Below, piece after piece: positions 6,124 to 13,404 of a DNA stretch of 35,940 nucleotides. Numbering within the stretch: the first letter of the stretch is position 1; each line of letters opens with the position of its first letter. The stretch lies in contig DKLF01000002.1 of the NCBI GenBank assembly GCA_002455655.1, positions 948 to 36,887 on the forward strand, in the 5' to 3' direction. Below the pieces are notes generated by a model. The model did not search any database. It worked only from the letters and a program-made list of their open reading frames with translations, and was not told the origin of the DNA. The position numbers and the translations under genes were made by a program. The DNA is from Oscillibacter sp. UBA6647 (GTDB lineage: Bacteria; Bacillota; Clostridia; Oscillospirales; Oscillospiraceae).

Positions 6124-7260
6124 TCAGTTGGCACTAAGGTGACCATAATAATTGCGGTTGAAGAAAGATTCAAACTTGACTTTGTAGGTGGAAAAGCTGT
6201 TCCAAATGACAGATTTCATGTACTTGCGCTTATCATGAATTTCTGTTTCGTTGGCAGCCTTGATGTAATCGTCAGCCGTCTCCCGTGCAAATTCTTCAAG
6301 GCTTCCATCTTTTTTACAGCAATCGTTTATTTTATCCAGCACTTTTGCAGAGGAAATGGCACTGCCCTTGTAAGTGCGCAACTCGGTTTCACAAGCCATT
6401 TCTATCAGGCAATCCACCAAAAGTTCATAGGCAAATGACTCAAAATCGTCTTTAAAAAAAGCCTGCCTGGTCGTGGCACTTTTCCACTCGGTCACGATTT
6501 TAATTGCTGCTTCCATCTTCCTTTTATCGCCGCTGTAACTGTATGGAATCTGATTGTCCGGACAGAGATCATCTTCAACTTCTTCCTGTAATTCTTCATC
6601 ACTCAATCCATCAATCCGAGGCTCTGCGTTTGTTGAAATCTTTGCCGTGGGCGCAGGATAGATAGATGGAGTATTCTCTGAAGTAGTCTTTGTAGTTATC
6701 TCTGTATTTGTATCCCGAAATTTCGCCATACCCTCTCCCAAAATTTTGGGACACCTATGGTCGGATTTTGGAACACCTATCCTGAAATTCTCGGACACCT
6801 TTGGCGAATTATTTTTATCGGGTGGAAAAGTCAGTTCTTTCAAACGCGCTACATTCAAAGCGAGATAAAGAATATTATTGCAGACAACACCGCCTATGTT
6901 CTCCGTACGGAAGACGCGCTCCACCACGCCGATGTTTTCCAAAAATACAATCGCGTCGGTAGCCTGTCCCTTGGAGCAGCCAAACATATCCGCAAGCTGC
7001 TCATAACTGCGCTGTAACAGGTCACGGCTAAAGCGCTTGGTATAGCCAGTAACCGTACCTGTCACTTCGTCCCGTTCTTCCCTAGGGCGATACCAAAACA
7101 CGATGTCGGCGAGAATGTTGATTGCCAACAGGTGAGGCTTTGGCTTTTTTAAGTCTCTTTTTACAAAGGCTTTATACCAAATCTGTGGTATAATGTTTCC
7201 CTGAAAGCTAAGTTCTTTTAATTGATCGCAAGCAGCGACGCCTGTGCTGAACATATGCAA
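6124..7260 (-). CDS. replication-initiator-like / helix-turn-helix protein of a mobile element
   Basis: This is a 378-residue protein. The N-terminal ~130 residues (IIPQIWYKAFVKRDLKKPKPHLLAINILADIVFWYRP... SYEQLADMFGCSKGQATDAIVFLENIGVVERVF) look like the winged-helix replication-initiator domain found on clostridial conjugative elements and plasmids. A low-complexity linker follows, then a C-terminal helical domain (about 245-378) resembling DUF6017-type tails. It probably starts replication of the excised element or regulates transfer. ATG at 7260 follows GGGAGGG; the second ATG at 7254 is possible. A 10-bp hairpin at 7285-7312 lies in its leader. Family assignment is from general appearance, not an exact match. 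Confidence 0.6.
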   Translation of the reverse strand: MHMFSTGVAACDQLKELSFQGNIIPQIWYKAFVKRDLKKPKPHLLAINILADIVFWYRPREERDEVTGTVTGYTKRFSRDLLQRSYEQLADMFGCSKGQATDAIVFLENIGVVERVFRTENIGGVVCNNILYLALNVARLKELTFPPDKNNSPKVSENFRIGVPKSDHRCPKILGEGMAKFRDTNTEITTKTTSENTPSIYPAPTAKISTNAEPRIDGLSDEELQEEVEDDLCPDNQIPYSYSGDKRKMEAAIKIVTEWKSATTRQAFFKDDFESFAYELLVDCLIEMACETELRTYKGSAISSAKVLDKINDCCKKDGSLEEFARETADDYIKAANETEIHDKRKYMKSVIWNSFSTYKVKFESFFNRNYYGHLSAN

Positions 7261-7284
7261 GCCCTCCCATCACGGTATAACAAG

Positions 7285-7312
7285 CCCCTGTCAGGGTGCT
7301 GTCTGACAGGGG
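7285..7312. repeat. inverted repeat in the leader of the replication-initiator-like gene
   Basis: CCCCTGTCAG (7285-7294) and CTGACAGGGG (7303-7312) form a 10-bp stem with an 8-base loop, about 25 bases upstream of the start. It could regulate translation or serve as a binding site. Confidence 0.55.
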
Positions 7313-7342
7313 GACAGAAGGGCATTTTTTCGTTGGCAATCT

Positions 7343-7388
7343 GCTAACCATCCGCTAACAAATTTGCTAACACAGCGACAACACAGCG
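7343..7388. repeat. short tandem repeats near the element end
   Basis: GCTAAC occurs at 7343, 7354 and 7366, and ACACAGCG at 7370 and 7381, with periods of 11-12 bases. Helically phased short repeats next to an attachment site suit recombinase or excisionase arm-type sites, or iterons. The rest of 7389-7497 has no gene that I support. Confidence 0.4.
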
Positions 7389-7497
7389 CTACGTGCCAAC
7401 AGGCTGTCCATAGGTTGTCCATATAAACGCTATGGATTTATGGGACTTTTTCGCACTGTTTGGTATAAAAAAGCAGCTTGTTTTGAGGGAAGCATAA

Positions 7498-7542
7498 CTC
7501 CTAAGCGGAAGGCCGGCAGTTCGAATCTGCCCGGGGACGCCA
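7498..7542 (+). other. 3' half of tRNA-Arg(CCU): attachment site at the element boundary
   Basis: The sequence runs from an anticodon loop CTCCTAA (anticodon CCT at 7500-7502) through the 3' anticodon strand GCGGA, a 5-base variable loop, a perfect T arm (GGCAG/CTGCC with loop TTCGAAT), the acceptor strand CGGGGAC and an encoded CCA (7540-7542). The bases before it (CATAA) cannot pair with GCGGA, and no D arm or 5' acceptor strand is present, so only the 3' half exists. This is the scar left when a tyrosine-recombinase element inserts into a tRNA gene. The intact tRNA should lie left of the window. Confidence 0.8.
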
Positions 7543-7547
7543 CATGT

Positions 7548-7595
7548 ACAAAAGCCGAAGCCCTTGATCAATCAGGGGCTTCGGCTTTTGTGTTT
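7548..7595 (+). terminator. tRNA-Arg terminator hairpin
   Basis: A 16-bp inverted repeat (7548-7563 with 7576-7591) whose right arm ends in CTTTTGT, followed by GTTTTG. It probably terminated the original tRNA transcript. Confidence 0.8.
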
Positions 7596-7668
7596 TGCAC
7601 TCTATGGATTTGCCAATAACATTAAATTTTTACAGATGAAAATTTCATGGAACCACACGCGAAACAGA

Positions 7669-7704
7669 AGAGCACGCTCCAATCCGCAGGAGCGTGCTCT
7701 TTTA
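7669..7704. terminator. terminator downstream of the sigma-54 activator gene
   Basis: AGAGCACGCTCC (7669-7680) pairs with GGAGCGTGCTCT (7689-7700), followed by TTTT on the + strand. It lies 28 bases beyond the stop of the leftward regulator and probably works in both directions. Confidence 0.7.
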
Positions 7705-7727
7705 AACAAAAGGCAAGGCTATCCGCG

Positions 7728-9188
7728 CTACTCCGGTTTCACGCCGAGGTGCTTCATCTTTCGCAGAATCGTCGGCTGGGAGACCCCCAGAGCCTCAGCC
7801 ATCTTTCGGCTGGTTTTGTATTTCTTCGCGGCGTTTTCCAGAAGCTGACGCTCATAGGCGTCCATCATATCCTGTAAATACGGCATTTCCTTAACCGGCG
7901 ACACACGGTCCCCGTTAATGGCCATTTCGATGTCCTCACCGGTGATTTCGCTTTGGTCGCCAATGATCACCAGCCGTTCCACCGTGTGCTCCAAATCCCG
8001 CACGTTTCCCGGCCATTCATAGGCCTCCAGACGGGTAATGGCCGAAGGCTCGAAAAATTTGCTGCGCTTGTATTTCTCGTTGGACCGGTTTAAAAACGTA
8101 CCCGCCAACGCAACAATATCCTCGCGCCGCTCCCGCAGGGGCGGGATGTTGATGGACACCACATTCAAACGATAATAAAAATCCCGACGAAACAGGCCAT
8201 CCTCCACCATCTTTTTCAAATCCTTGTTAGAGGTGGCAATGACGCGGATATCTATTTTTACAATTTCATTTCCGCCCACACGGATAATTTCCTGCTCCTG
8301 CAATGCCCGCAGCAGCTTTGCCTGCATAGTGAGCGGCAAATCCTCGATCTCATCCAAAAGGACCGTGCCTTCATTTGCAAGCTCCAAAAGGCCGATTTTG
8401 CGGGTATTCAAGGCGCCGGTAAAGGCGCCCTTTTCATATCCGAACAGCTCGGATTCAAAGAGCGCATCAGGAATGGCGGAGCAGTTAATGCGGATATACG
8501 GCTTGTCCCGTCGATTGCTTTTAGAAAAAATGTCCCTGGCGACAACCTCTTTTCCGGTGCCGGTCTCCCCGCTGATGAGAATGGTGGCGTCCGAGGAGGC
8601 GGCCTGACTGATCAGGTATTTTACCCGCATCATTTCAGGGGAGCTGCCAATAAAAGAGGAGCCGAACTGCAAGGTCTTCAGATACTCCAAATCCTGAGCC
8701 ATTTTGCCCAGCTTGCTTTTTAGCAGCATCGTGTCGGTCAAATCCCGCACAATGGAAATTACAAAGTCCAGCGCGCCGCCGTCTTTGAAGATGGGGATAC
8801 AGACGTATAAAACGATTTTTCCGTTGCTGGCAAGTTTATTGATGCCGGTGACTGCGGTTTTTCGCTCAATGGCATACAGGGAAAGCCGGGGCGCGTCCTT
8901 CACATTATACTCCTCCAGCCCGTTTTCATTGAGACTGTGAAGAAGTGTATTCACATCTGTATCATCATAGCCGAGAAAGACGTTGACCTTCTCGTCAAAA
9001 ATGCCCGCATCCCACAAGTCGTCCACGGTTTTCCCGAGAATATCGTCACGATGAATCCCCAAGATTTCCTGACAGGTGTCATTTGCCTCAACAATCCGTC
9101 CGTCAGGCATTACGATGTAGGCAGCGTCGCCGGTGTATTGAAAGAGCAGCATACATGCTGCCACCAAGTGCCAATTTGACTCCTGCAT
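7728..9188 (-). CDS. sigma-54-dependent PAS/AAA+/Fis transcriptional activator
   Basis: The 486-residue protein has a PAS domain (about 15-150, YIVMPDGRIVEANDTCQEILG), an AAA+ domain with Walker A GETGTGKE (207-214), the sigma-54 contact loop GAFTGA (254-259) and Walker B LLDEIE (277-282), and a Fis-type helix-turn-helix at the end (TSRKMAEALGVSQPTILRKMKHLG). It hydrolyses ATP to open sigma-54 RNA-polymerase complexes; the PAS domain presumably senses a metabolite. There is no receiver domain, so it is a one-component sensor. It is divergent from the TRAP gene, whose upstream region carries a -24/-12 promoter and two matching palindromes, so it almost certainly switches on the 9642-18471 genes. 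Confidence 0.93.
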   Translation of the reverse strand: MQESNWHLVAACMLLFQYTGDAAYIVMPDGRIVEANDTCQEILGIHRDDILGKTVDDLWDAGIFDEKVNVFLGYDDTDVNTLLHSLNENGLEEYNVKDAPRLSLYAIERKTAVTGINKLASNGKIVLYVCIPIFKDGGALDFVISIVRDLTDTMLLKSKLGKMAQDLEYLKTLQFGSSFIGSSPEMMRVKYLISQAASSDATILISGETGTGKEVVARDIFSKSNRRDKPYIRINCSAIPDALFESELFGYEKGAFTGALNTRKIGLLELANEGTVLLDEIEDLPLTMQAKLLRALQEQEIIRVGGNEIVKIDIRVIATSNKDLKKMVEDGLFRRDFYYRLNVVSINIPPLRERREDIVALAGTFLNRSNEKYKRSKFFEPSAITRLEAYEWPGNVRDLEHTVERLVIIGDQSEITGEDIEMAINGDRVSPVKEMPYLQDMMDAYERQLLENAAKKYKTSRKMAEALGVSQPTILRKMKHLGVKPE

Positions 9189-9271
9189 AGGGATTCTCCT
9201 CTCGATGATTTCCCTTTATTTTAAATGATTGCGATTTGTTTTGCAAGGCGGCAAGGGCTGGAAAAAGAAAT

Positions 9272-9291
9272 TTGATACAATTCTGTATCAA
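9272..9291. promoter_or_regulatory. upstream activator site 1 (palindrome)
   Basis: TTGATACA-ATTC-TGTATCAA is a perfect 8-bp-arm palindrome, about 285 bases upstream of the -24/-12 promoter. This distance and form suit an enhancer bound by a Fis-type sigma-54 activator. Confidence 0.6.
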
Positions 9292-9398
9292 TTAGCATGA
9301 TGATTTTGATTTGCGATCGTTTCAAAGCCGGTGTTTGTTGTTTGGAAAATCAAAAACCCCTTGCAAACAGGAGCAAAATATATGCTTACGCAGGCGGC

Positions 9399-9414
9399 GA
9401 TACAGTTTTATATC
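9399..9414. promoter_or_regulatory. upstream activator site 2 (imperfect copy)
   Basis: GATACA-GTTT-TATATC repeats the core of the palindrome at 9272 with one changed base in the right arm and the same 4-base gap. Sigma-54 activators usually bind two or more such sites. Confidence 0.5.
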
Positions 9415-9573
9415 ACCATGATTGGCATTTATCATTTTTGTTTCGCGGAAAAGGCGGCGCGGCGGTATCACCGCGCTGTTTTCCTGCCGCACACAAAGAT
9501 ACTTTGTGAGAGATAAACAGGAAGAAACCCTGTAATTGATATTATAAACAAAAAAGTGTGTCGTTCAAAAAAG

Positions 9574-9589
9574 TGGCACGGTCATTGCT
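9574..9589 (+). promoter_or_regulatory. sigma-54 (-24/-12) promoter of the TRAP/catabolic operon
   Basis: TGGCAC (9574-9579), five bases, then TTGCT (9585-9589) is a match to the sigma-54 consensus TGGCAC-N5-TTGCW, including the invariant GG and GC. It lies 53 bases upstream of the dctP ATG. No competing TTGACA/TATAAT pair is seen near it. Confidence 0.88.
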
Positions 9590-9641
9590 GTATATATTTG
9601 CAGAGCAACGTCCAAATGGAGAAAACAGGAGGAGTTTCAAT

Positions 9642-10718
9642 ATGAAAAAGAGAGGCTTAAGTTTTATTCTTGCACTGTGTATGGCATTTACTCTGGCCGC
9701 CTGTGGCAGCGGCAATTCCGGCAGCAGCACCCCGTCTTCATCCGGCGATAAAGGCCAGTCTTCCGACCCCGGCAGCGCAGGCGGCTATCCCAAGTACGAG
9801 TGGACTGCCGCAAACGTCCTGGCAGAGGACTCCGTTTACGGCATTGCGCTGCATCAGTTCGCAGATCTGATCAATAAAAAGTCCGACGGCGCAATTACGG
9901 TAAAAGTATTTGACGCCGGCACGCTGGGTAGCGAGAAGGAGTGCATGGAAGGGTTGCAGATGGGCACCGTTGATTTTGAAGTTGCCTCCACCGCAACCTG
10001 CTCTAACTTCACGGCATCTCAGACCATCTATGATTTGCCCTATCTGTTCCCCAACTCCATAGTGGCCCGCGAGGTTTTGCAGGGTGAAACCTGTCAGGGA
10101 ATTCTGGGAGAACTGTCCAATGCTTCTATCAAGGGCCTGACCTATTTTGAAAACGGCATTTATGCCATCATCTCCAAAGAACCCATAAAAGACCTCAGCG
10201 ACATGAGCGGCAAGAAAATTCGGGCAATTGAATCCAACCTGCAAACCGATACATACGCGGCCCTCGGCGCCACCGGCGTGGCCATTGCATGGGGCGATTG
10301 CTACACCTCTTTGCAAACCGGTGTTTGCGACGGGATCTCCTCCACCACGATTCCCAACATGTACTCTGCGAAGTTCTATGAGGTCGGCAAGTATATCACC
10401 AAGACCAACCACGGATACAGCCCCTGCCTTTTTGCAATGAGCCAGACTTTGTGGGACTCTCTGGATGCGGACACGCAGGCGCTGATTATGGAGTGTGCCA
10501 ATGAGGCTCGCGACTATCAGTACAGATACATTGACGCAATGCTCACCTCCTTGCAGGATGAACTGGAAGACGGCGGCGTCACGTTCTATGACATTGATAC
10601 CGCCGCATGGGGCGATGCCTGCGCACCGATTTATGAAAAGTACGTCGGTACTGGCGCAAACCAGATTAACCCGGACCTGGTTACCGCAATCCAGAGTGAG
10701 GTGGCCGCGATTTCCTGA
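9642..10718 (+). CDS. dctP: TRAP transporter substrate-binding lipoprotein (DctP family)
   Basis: This 358-residue protein has a lipoprotein signal with the lipobox LAAC (Cys21), then a Ser/Gly-rich tether and a DctP fold. Recognisable parts are the LGSEKECMEGLQMGTVDF segment, ENGIYAIISKEPI, DLSDMSGKKIRAIES and CDGISSTTIPNM. It binds an organic acid outside the membrane and delivers it to DctQM using the ion gradient. ATG at 9642 is chosen because AGGAGGAG (9627-9634) precedes it and because the sigma-54 promoter lies upstream; any longer frame would run through the promoter. A hairpin after the gene probably keeps its expression above that of the membrane subunits. The ligand cannot be read from sequence. 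Confidence 0.93.
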   Translation: MKKRGLSFILALCMAFTLAACGSGNSGSSTPSSSGDKGQSSDPGSAGGYPKYEWTAANVLAEDSVYGIALHQFADLINKKSDGAITVKVFDAGTLGSEKECMEGLQMGTVDFEVASTATCSNFTASQTIYDLPYLFPNSIVAREVLQGETCQGILGELSNASIKGLTYFENGIYAIISKEPIKDLSDMSGKKIRAIESNLQTDTYAALGATGVAIAWGDCYTSLQTGVCDGISSTTIPNMYSAKFYEVGKYITKTNHGYSPCLFAMSQTLWDSLDADTQALIMECANEARDYQYRYIDAMLTSLQDELEDGGVTFYDIDTAAWGDACAPIYEKYVGTGANQINPDLVTAIQSEVAAIS

Positions 10719-10741
10719 TTTGGGGTCTATACAGATAAACG

Positions 10742-10770
10742 CCGGGCGAGACGTTTCTCGTCTCGCCCGG
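10742..10770 (+). terminator. dctP-dctQ intercistronic hairpin (partial terminator or 3' stabiliser)
   Basis: CCGGGCGAGACG (10742-10753) pairs with CGTCTCGCCCGG (10759-10770) around loop TTTCT. No U tract follows, which suits an mRNA-stabilising structure that raises binding-protein output over the membrane subunits. Confidence 0.7.
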
Positions 10771-10856
10771 ATAGAATTTCGCTAAAGCAGAGAATGGGGA
10801 AAATAATTTGAGGAAAGGAGTATTCCCGTTCGGCAGGCGCCGTTCGGGGATCGTGT

Positions 10857-11357
10857 ATGCTTAAAAAAATTGATCGCGCTTTAAACATTGTCGAAAGCGT
10901 AATATGCGGCATTATCTGTGGGGCCATGCTGGTGGTCACCTGTATGATTGTCATTTGGCGCTACATTCTGGTGGCTCCGCTTCCATGGGGAGAGGAAGCA
11001 GCCAGATATCTGATGATTTGGTTCGTATTCTGGGGCTGCTCTATTGCAGCCAAAGGAGAAAACCACTTGGGCGTGGAGGCGTTCGTCTCTATGCTTCCCG
11101 CAGCAGCACAGTGCATTTCTATAAAAATAAAGTATGCCATCACGGTGGTGATTTTTGGTGTTTTGTTTGTGCTCTCCTGCCGGATGTTCGTGCAGTACGG
11201 CTCCACCGGGCAGGTTTCCACCATCATGCGTATTCCCATGAATATTGTGTATTCCTGCGTGCCCATCGGCCTTTTTCTGGGCACCTGGCACTACATCGTG
11301 CACCTTCTGATGCACCTGCATGACAAGCCCGGAGACAGGGAGGTGGAGAGCGCATGA
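10857..11357 (+). CDS. dctQ: TRAP transporter small permease (DctQ family)
   Basis: The 166-residue protein has four predicted membrane segments and the family signature LPWGEEAARYLMIWFVFWG near residues 39-57. It forms the small membrane subunit that pairs with DctM. The ribosome site is weak (CGGGGA), although a good AAAGGAG lies 40 bases upstream without a usable start in frame, so ATG at 10857 stands. Its end overlaps dctM by four bases. Confidence 0.9.
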   Translation: MLKKIDRALNIVESVICGIICGAMLVVTCMIVIWRYILVAPLPWGEEAARYLMIWFVFWGCSIAAKGENHLGVEAFVSMLPAAAQCISIKIKYAITVVIFGVLFVLSCRMFVQYGSTGQVSTIMRIPMNIVYSCVPIGLFLGTWHYIVHLLMHLHDKPGDREVESA

Positions 11358-12637
11358 TTACGGCGGCTTTATTCGGCGGCTTTTTGATCTGCATGTTCTT
11401 CAGCGTGCCGATTGCGCTCTGCCTTGCCGGCGGCGGTATTTTAGCGACCATGGTGGGCGGAACCGTGGACCTGTTTGTCTGTGCGCAGAGATTGTTTGCC
11501 TCCATCGACAGCTTCACCCTCATGGCAATCCCGTTTTTTATGATTGCGGGCAATCTCATGTCCTCCGGCGGAATATCCAAGCGTCTTTGCGATTTTGCAA
11601 ACTCCCTGATTGGCTGGCTTCCCGGCGGCCTTGCCTGCGCATCCATTTTGTCCTGCATGATTTTCGGCGCGCTTTCCGGTTCGCCCACGGCGACGACGGC
11701 GGCCATTGGTGGTATTTTGGTACCCGCGCTGATTGAAAACGGTTATTCTAAAAAATTCGCACTATCCACCATTGCGGTAGCGGGCCTGCTGGGAACAATT
11801 ATCCCGCCCAGCACCATTATGATTACCTACTCATCCTGCACGGATGTGTCCATCGGCTCCATGTTTATGGGCGGCATTCTTCCCGGTGTTGCGCTGGGCG
11901 TTTGCATGATGGTGATTGCGGTGAGCTATGGCATAAAGCACAAGGCGGAAATTACCCGGATTCCCTTCAGTATTCGCCGGGTGGGGCGGACCTTTATTCG
12001 CGGCATCGGCGCGTTTTTAATGCCGGTTATCATTCTCGGCGGTATTTATACCGGCATTTTTACACCCACCGAATCCGCGGCCATTGCCTGTATTTACGGG
12101 CTGATTGTCGGCATTTTCTTCTATCGTGAGCTGAAGGTTGCCGATTTGAAGAAAGTGCTTATTGACTCCGCGTCCTCCTCGGCCATGGTGATGATCATCA
12201 TTGCCTGCGCCGGTATTTTCGGCATGGTTATGACCCGTGAACAGATTCCGGCCAAAGTGGCGGCAGTGCTGATCAGCGTGGCTGGGAACAAGTATATATT
12301 CCTGCTGCTGGTAAACATTATGCTGCTGATTGTGGGCTGCTTCCTTGAAACTACGGCGGCAATTTTGATTATTGCGCCGGTGCTGCTTCCGGCGGTTGCG
12401 GCATTTGGCATCAACCCCATCCACTTTGGCATCATCGTATGCGTGAATCTGGCAATCGGCTGCGCAACGCCGCCGCTGGGCGTGAACCTGTACGTCGCGG
12501 CCGGACTTACCCGCGACAAGGTCGATAAGGTGATCAACAGGCACTTGCTGAACTACATTATTGCCTCTGTGATCGCGCTCTTAATAATTACCTACTGCGA
12601 GCCGTTGGTGATGTTCCTTCCGAACATGATGGCTTAA
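11354..12637 (+). CDS. dctM: TRAP transporter large permease (DctM family)
   Basis: This 427-residue, roughly twelve-segment membrane protein has DctM features: MAIPFFMIAGNLM near residue 56, a conserved GSPTATTAAIGGIL turn near 113, and GLLGTIIPPSTIMITY near 147. It is the ion-coupled translocation subunit. The ATG overlaps the dctQ stop (ATGA type), so the two are translationally coupled. It is followed 20 bases later by the SDR gene in the same operon. Confidence 0.93.
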   Translation: MITAALFGGFLICMFFSVPIALCLAGGGILATMVGGTVDLFVCAQRLFASIDSFTLMAIPFFMIAGNLMSSGGISKRLCDFANSLIGWLPGGLACASILSCMIFGALSGSPTATTAAIGGILVPALIENGYSKKFALSTIAVAGLLGTIIPPSTIMITYSSCTDVSIGSMFMGGILPGVALGVCMMVIAVSYGIKHKAEITRIPFSIRRVGRTFIRGIGAFLMPVIILGGIYTGIFTPTESAAIACIYGLIVGIFFYRELKVADLKKVLIDSASSSAMVMIIIACAGIFGMVMTREQIPAKVAAVLISVAGNKYIFLLLVNIMLLIVGCFLETTAAILIIAPVLLPAVAAFGINPIHFGIIVCVNLAIGCATPPLGVNLYVAAGLTRDKVDKVINRHLLNYIIASVIALLIITYCEPLVMFLPNMMA

Positions 12638-12657
12638 AGCACGGACTTCGAAAGGAT

Positions 12658-13392
12658 ATGGCTGTCATGGACAGATTAAAAGGAAAAGTTGTTGTAATTA
12701 CCGGCGGCGCAAGAGGCGTTGGCTACTGTATGTGCGAGCGCTTCGCGCAGGAAAATCCCGAGGTGATTTACTCCATTGATATGGCAGACGGAGGCTATGC
12801 CCATCCGCTGGTGCGCCCGGTGAAGCTGAGCATTACCGACCGGACGTCTCTTGCGGCTTTCGCCCTGCAAGTGAGAGAGGAGTTCGGCCATGTGGACGTC
12901 CTCGTCAATAACGCCGCCATTACCAGAGATTCCATGCTTTATAAAATGACGGAGGAGCAGTGGGACGCGGTGATTGATGTAAATTTGAAGGGGACGTTCA
13001 ATATTACACAGGCGTTGGTGCCCTTCATGCGTGAACAAAAGAAGGGCTGCATTCTCTCCATCTCCTCCGGCAGCGGCGTTTACGGCAACATCGGCCAAAC
13101 CAACTACGCCGCCACAAAGGCGGGTCTGATTGGCATGACTTACTCCTGGGCGAAGGAGCTGAACCTCCACGGGGAGCAGATCCGCTGCAATGTTTTGGCG
13201 CCCGACAACATTGAAACCGAAATGGCAAAAACCATTCCGGCGAAGATTTTGGACCCCCTGATTGCCCGCACGCCGCTCGGGCGCATGTGCCAGCCTATTG
13301 AGGTTGCCAATACGGCACTGTTCCTTGCCAGCGAGGAAGCGTCCTTTATCAACGGGCAGGTGGTTTGCGTAAACGGTGGCCTGCGGCTGTAA
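12658..13392 (+). CDS. short-chain dehydrogenase/reductase (FabG-like)
   Basis: This 244-residue Rossmann-fold oxidoreductase has the nucleotide motif TGGARGVGYCM (residue 15 on), NNAA near 85, catalytic Ser in SISSGSGVYG, and Tyr-x-x-x-Lys in YAATKAG. It interconverts an alcohol and a ketone using NAD(P)H. Its position between the transporter and the CoA-transferase suggests it handles a hydroxy/keto intermediate of the imported compound; phloroglucinol reductases and 3-oxoacyl reductases both belong to this family. ATG at 12658 or 12667 could be used; a weak AAAGG lies before both. Confidence 0.88.
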   Translation: MAVMDRLKGKVVVITGGARGVGYCMCERFAQENPEVIYSIDMADGGYAHPLVRPVKLSITDRTSLAAFALQVREEFGHVDVLVNNAAITRDSMLYKMTEEQWDAVIDVNLKGTFNITQALVPFMREQKKGCILSISSGSGVYGNIGQTNYAATKAGLIGMTYSWAKELNLHGEQIRCNVLAPDNIETEMAKTIPAKILDPLIARTPLGRMCQPIEVANTALFLASEEASFINGQVVCVNGGLRL

Positions 13393-13404
13393 GGCGGTAC
13401 ATCC

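Noticed and set aside
7389..7571. 60-residue frame on the - strand across the tRNA-Arg fragment
   Set aside because: Its VPGQIRTAGLPLR-like residues are a well-known artefact of reading a tRNA antisense; no ribosome site or family supports it.
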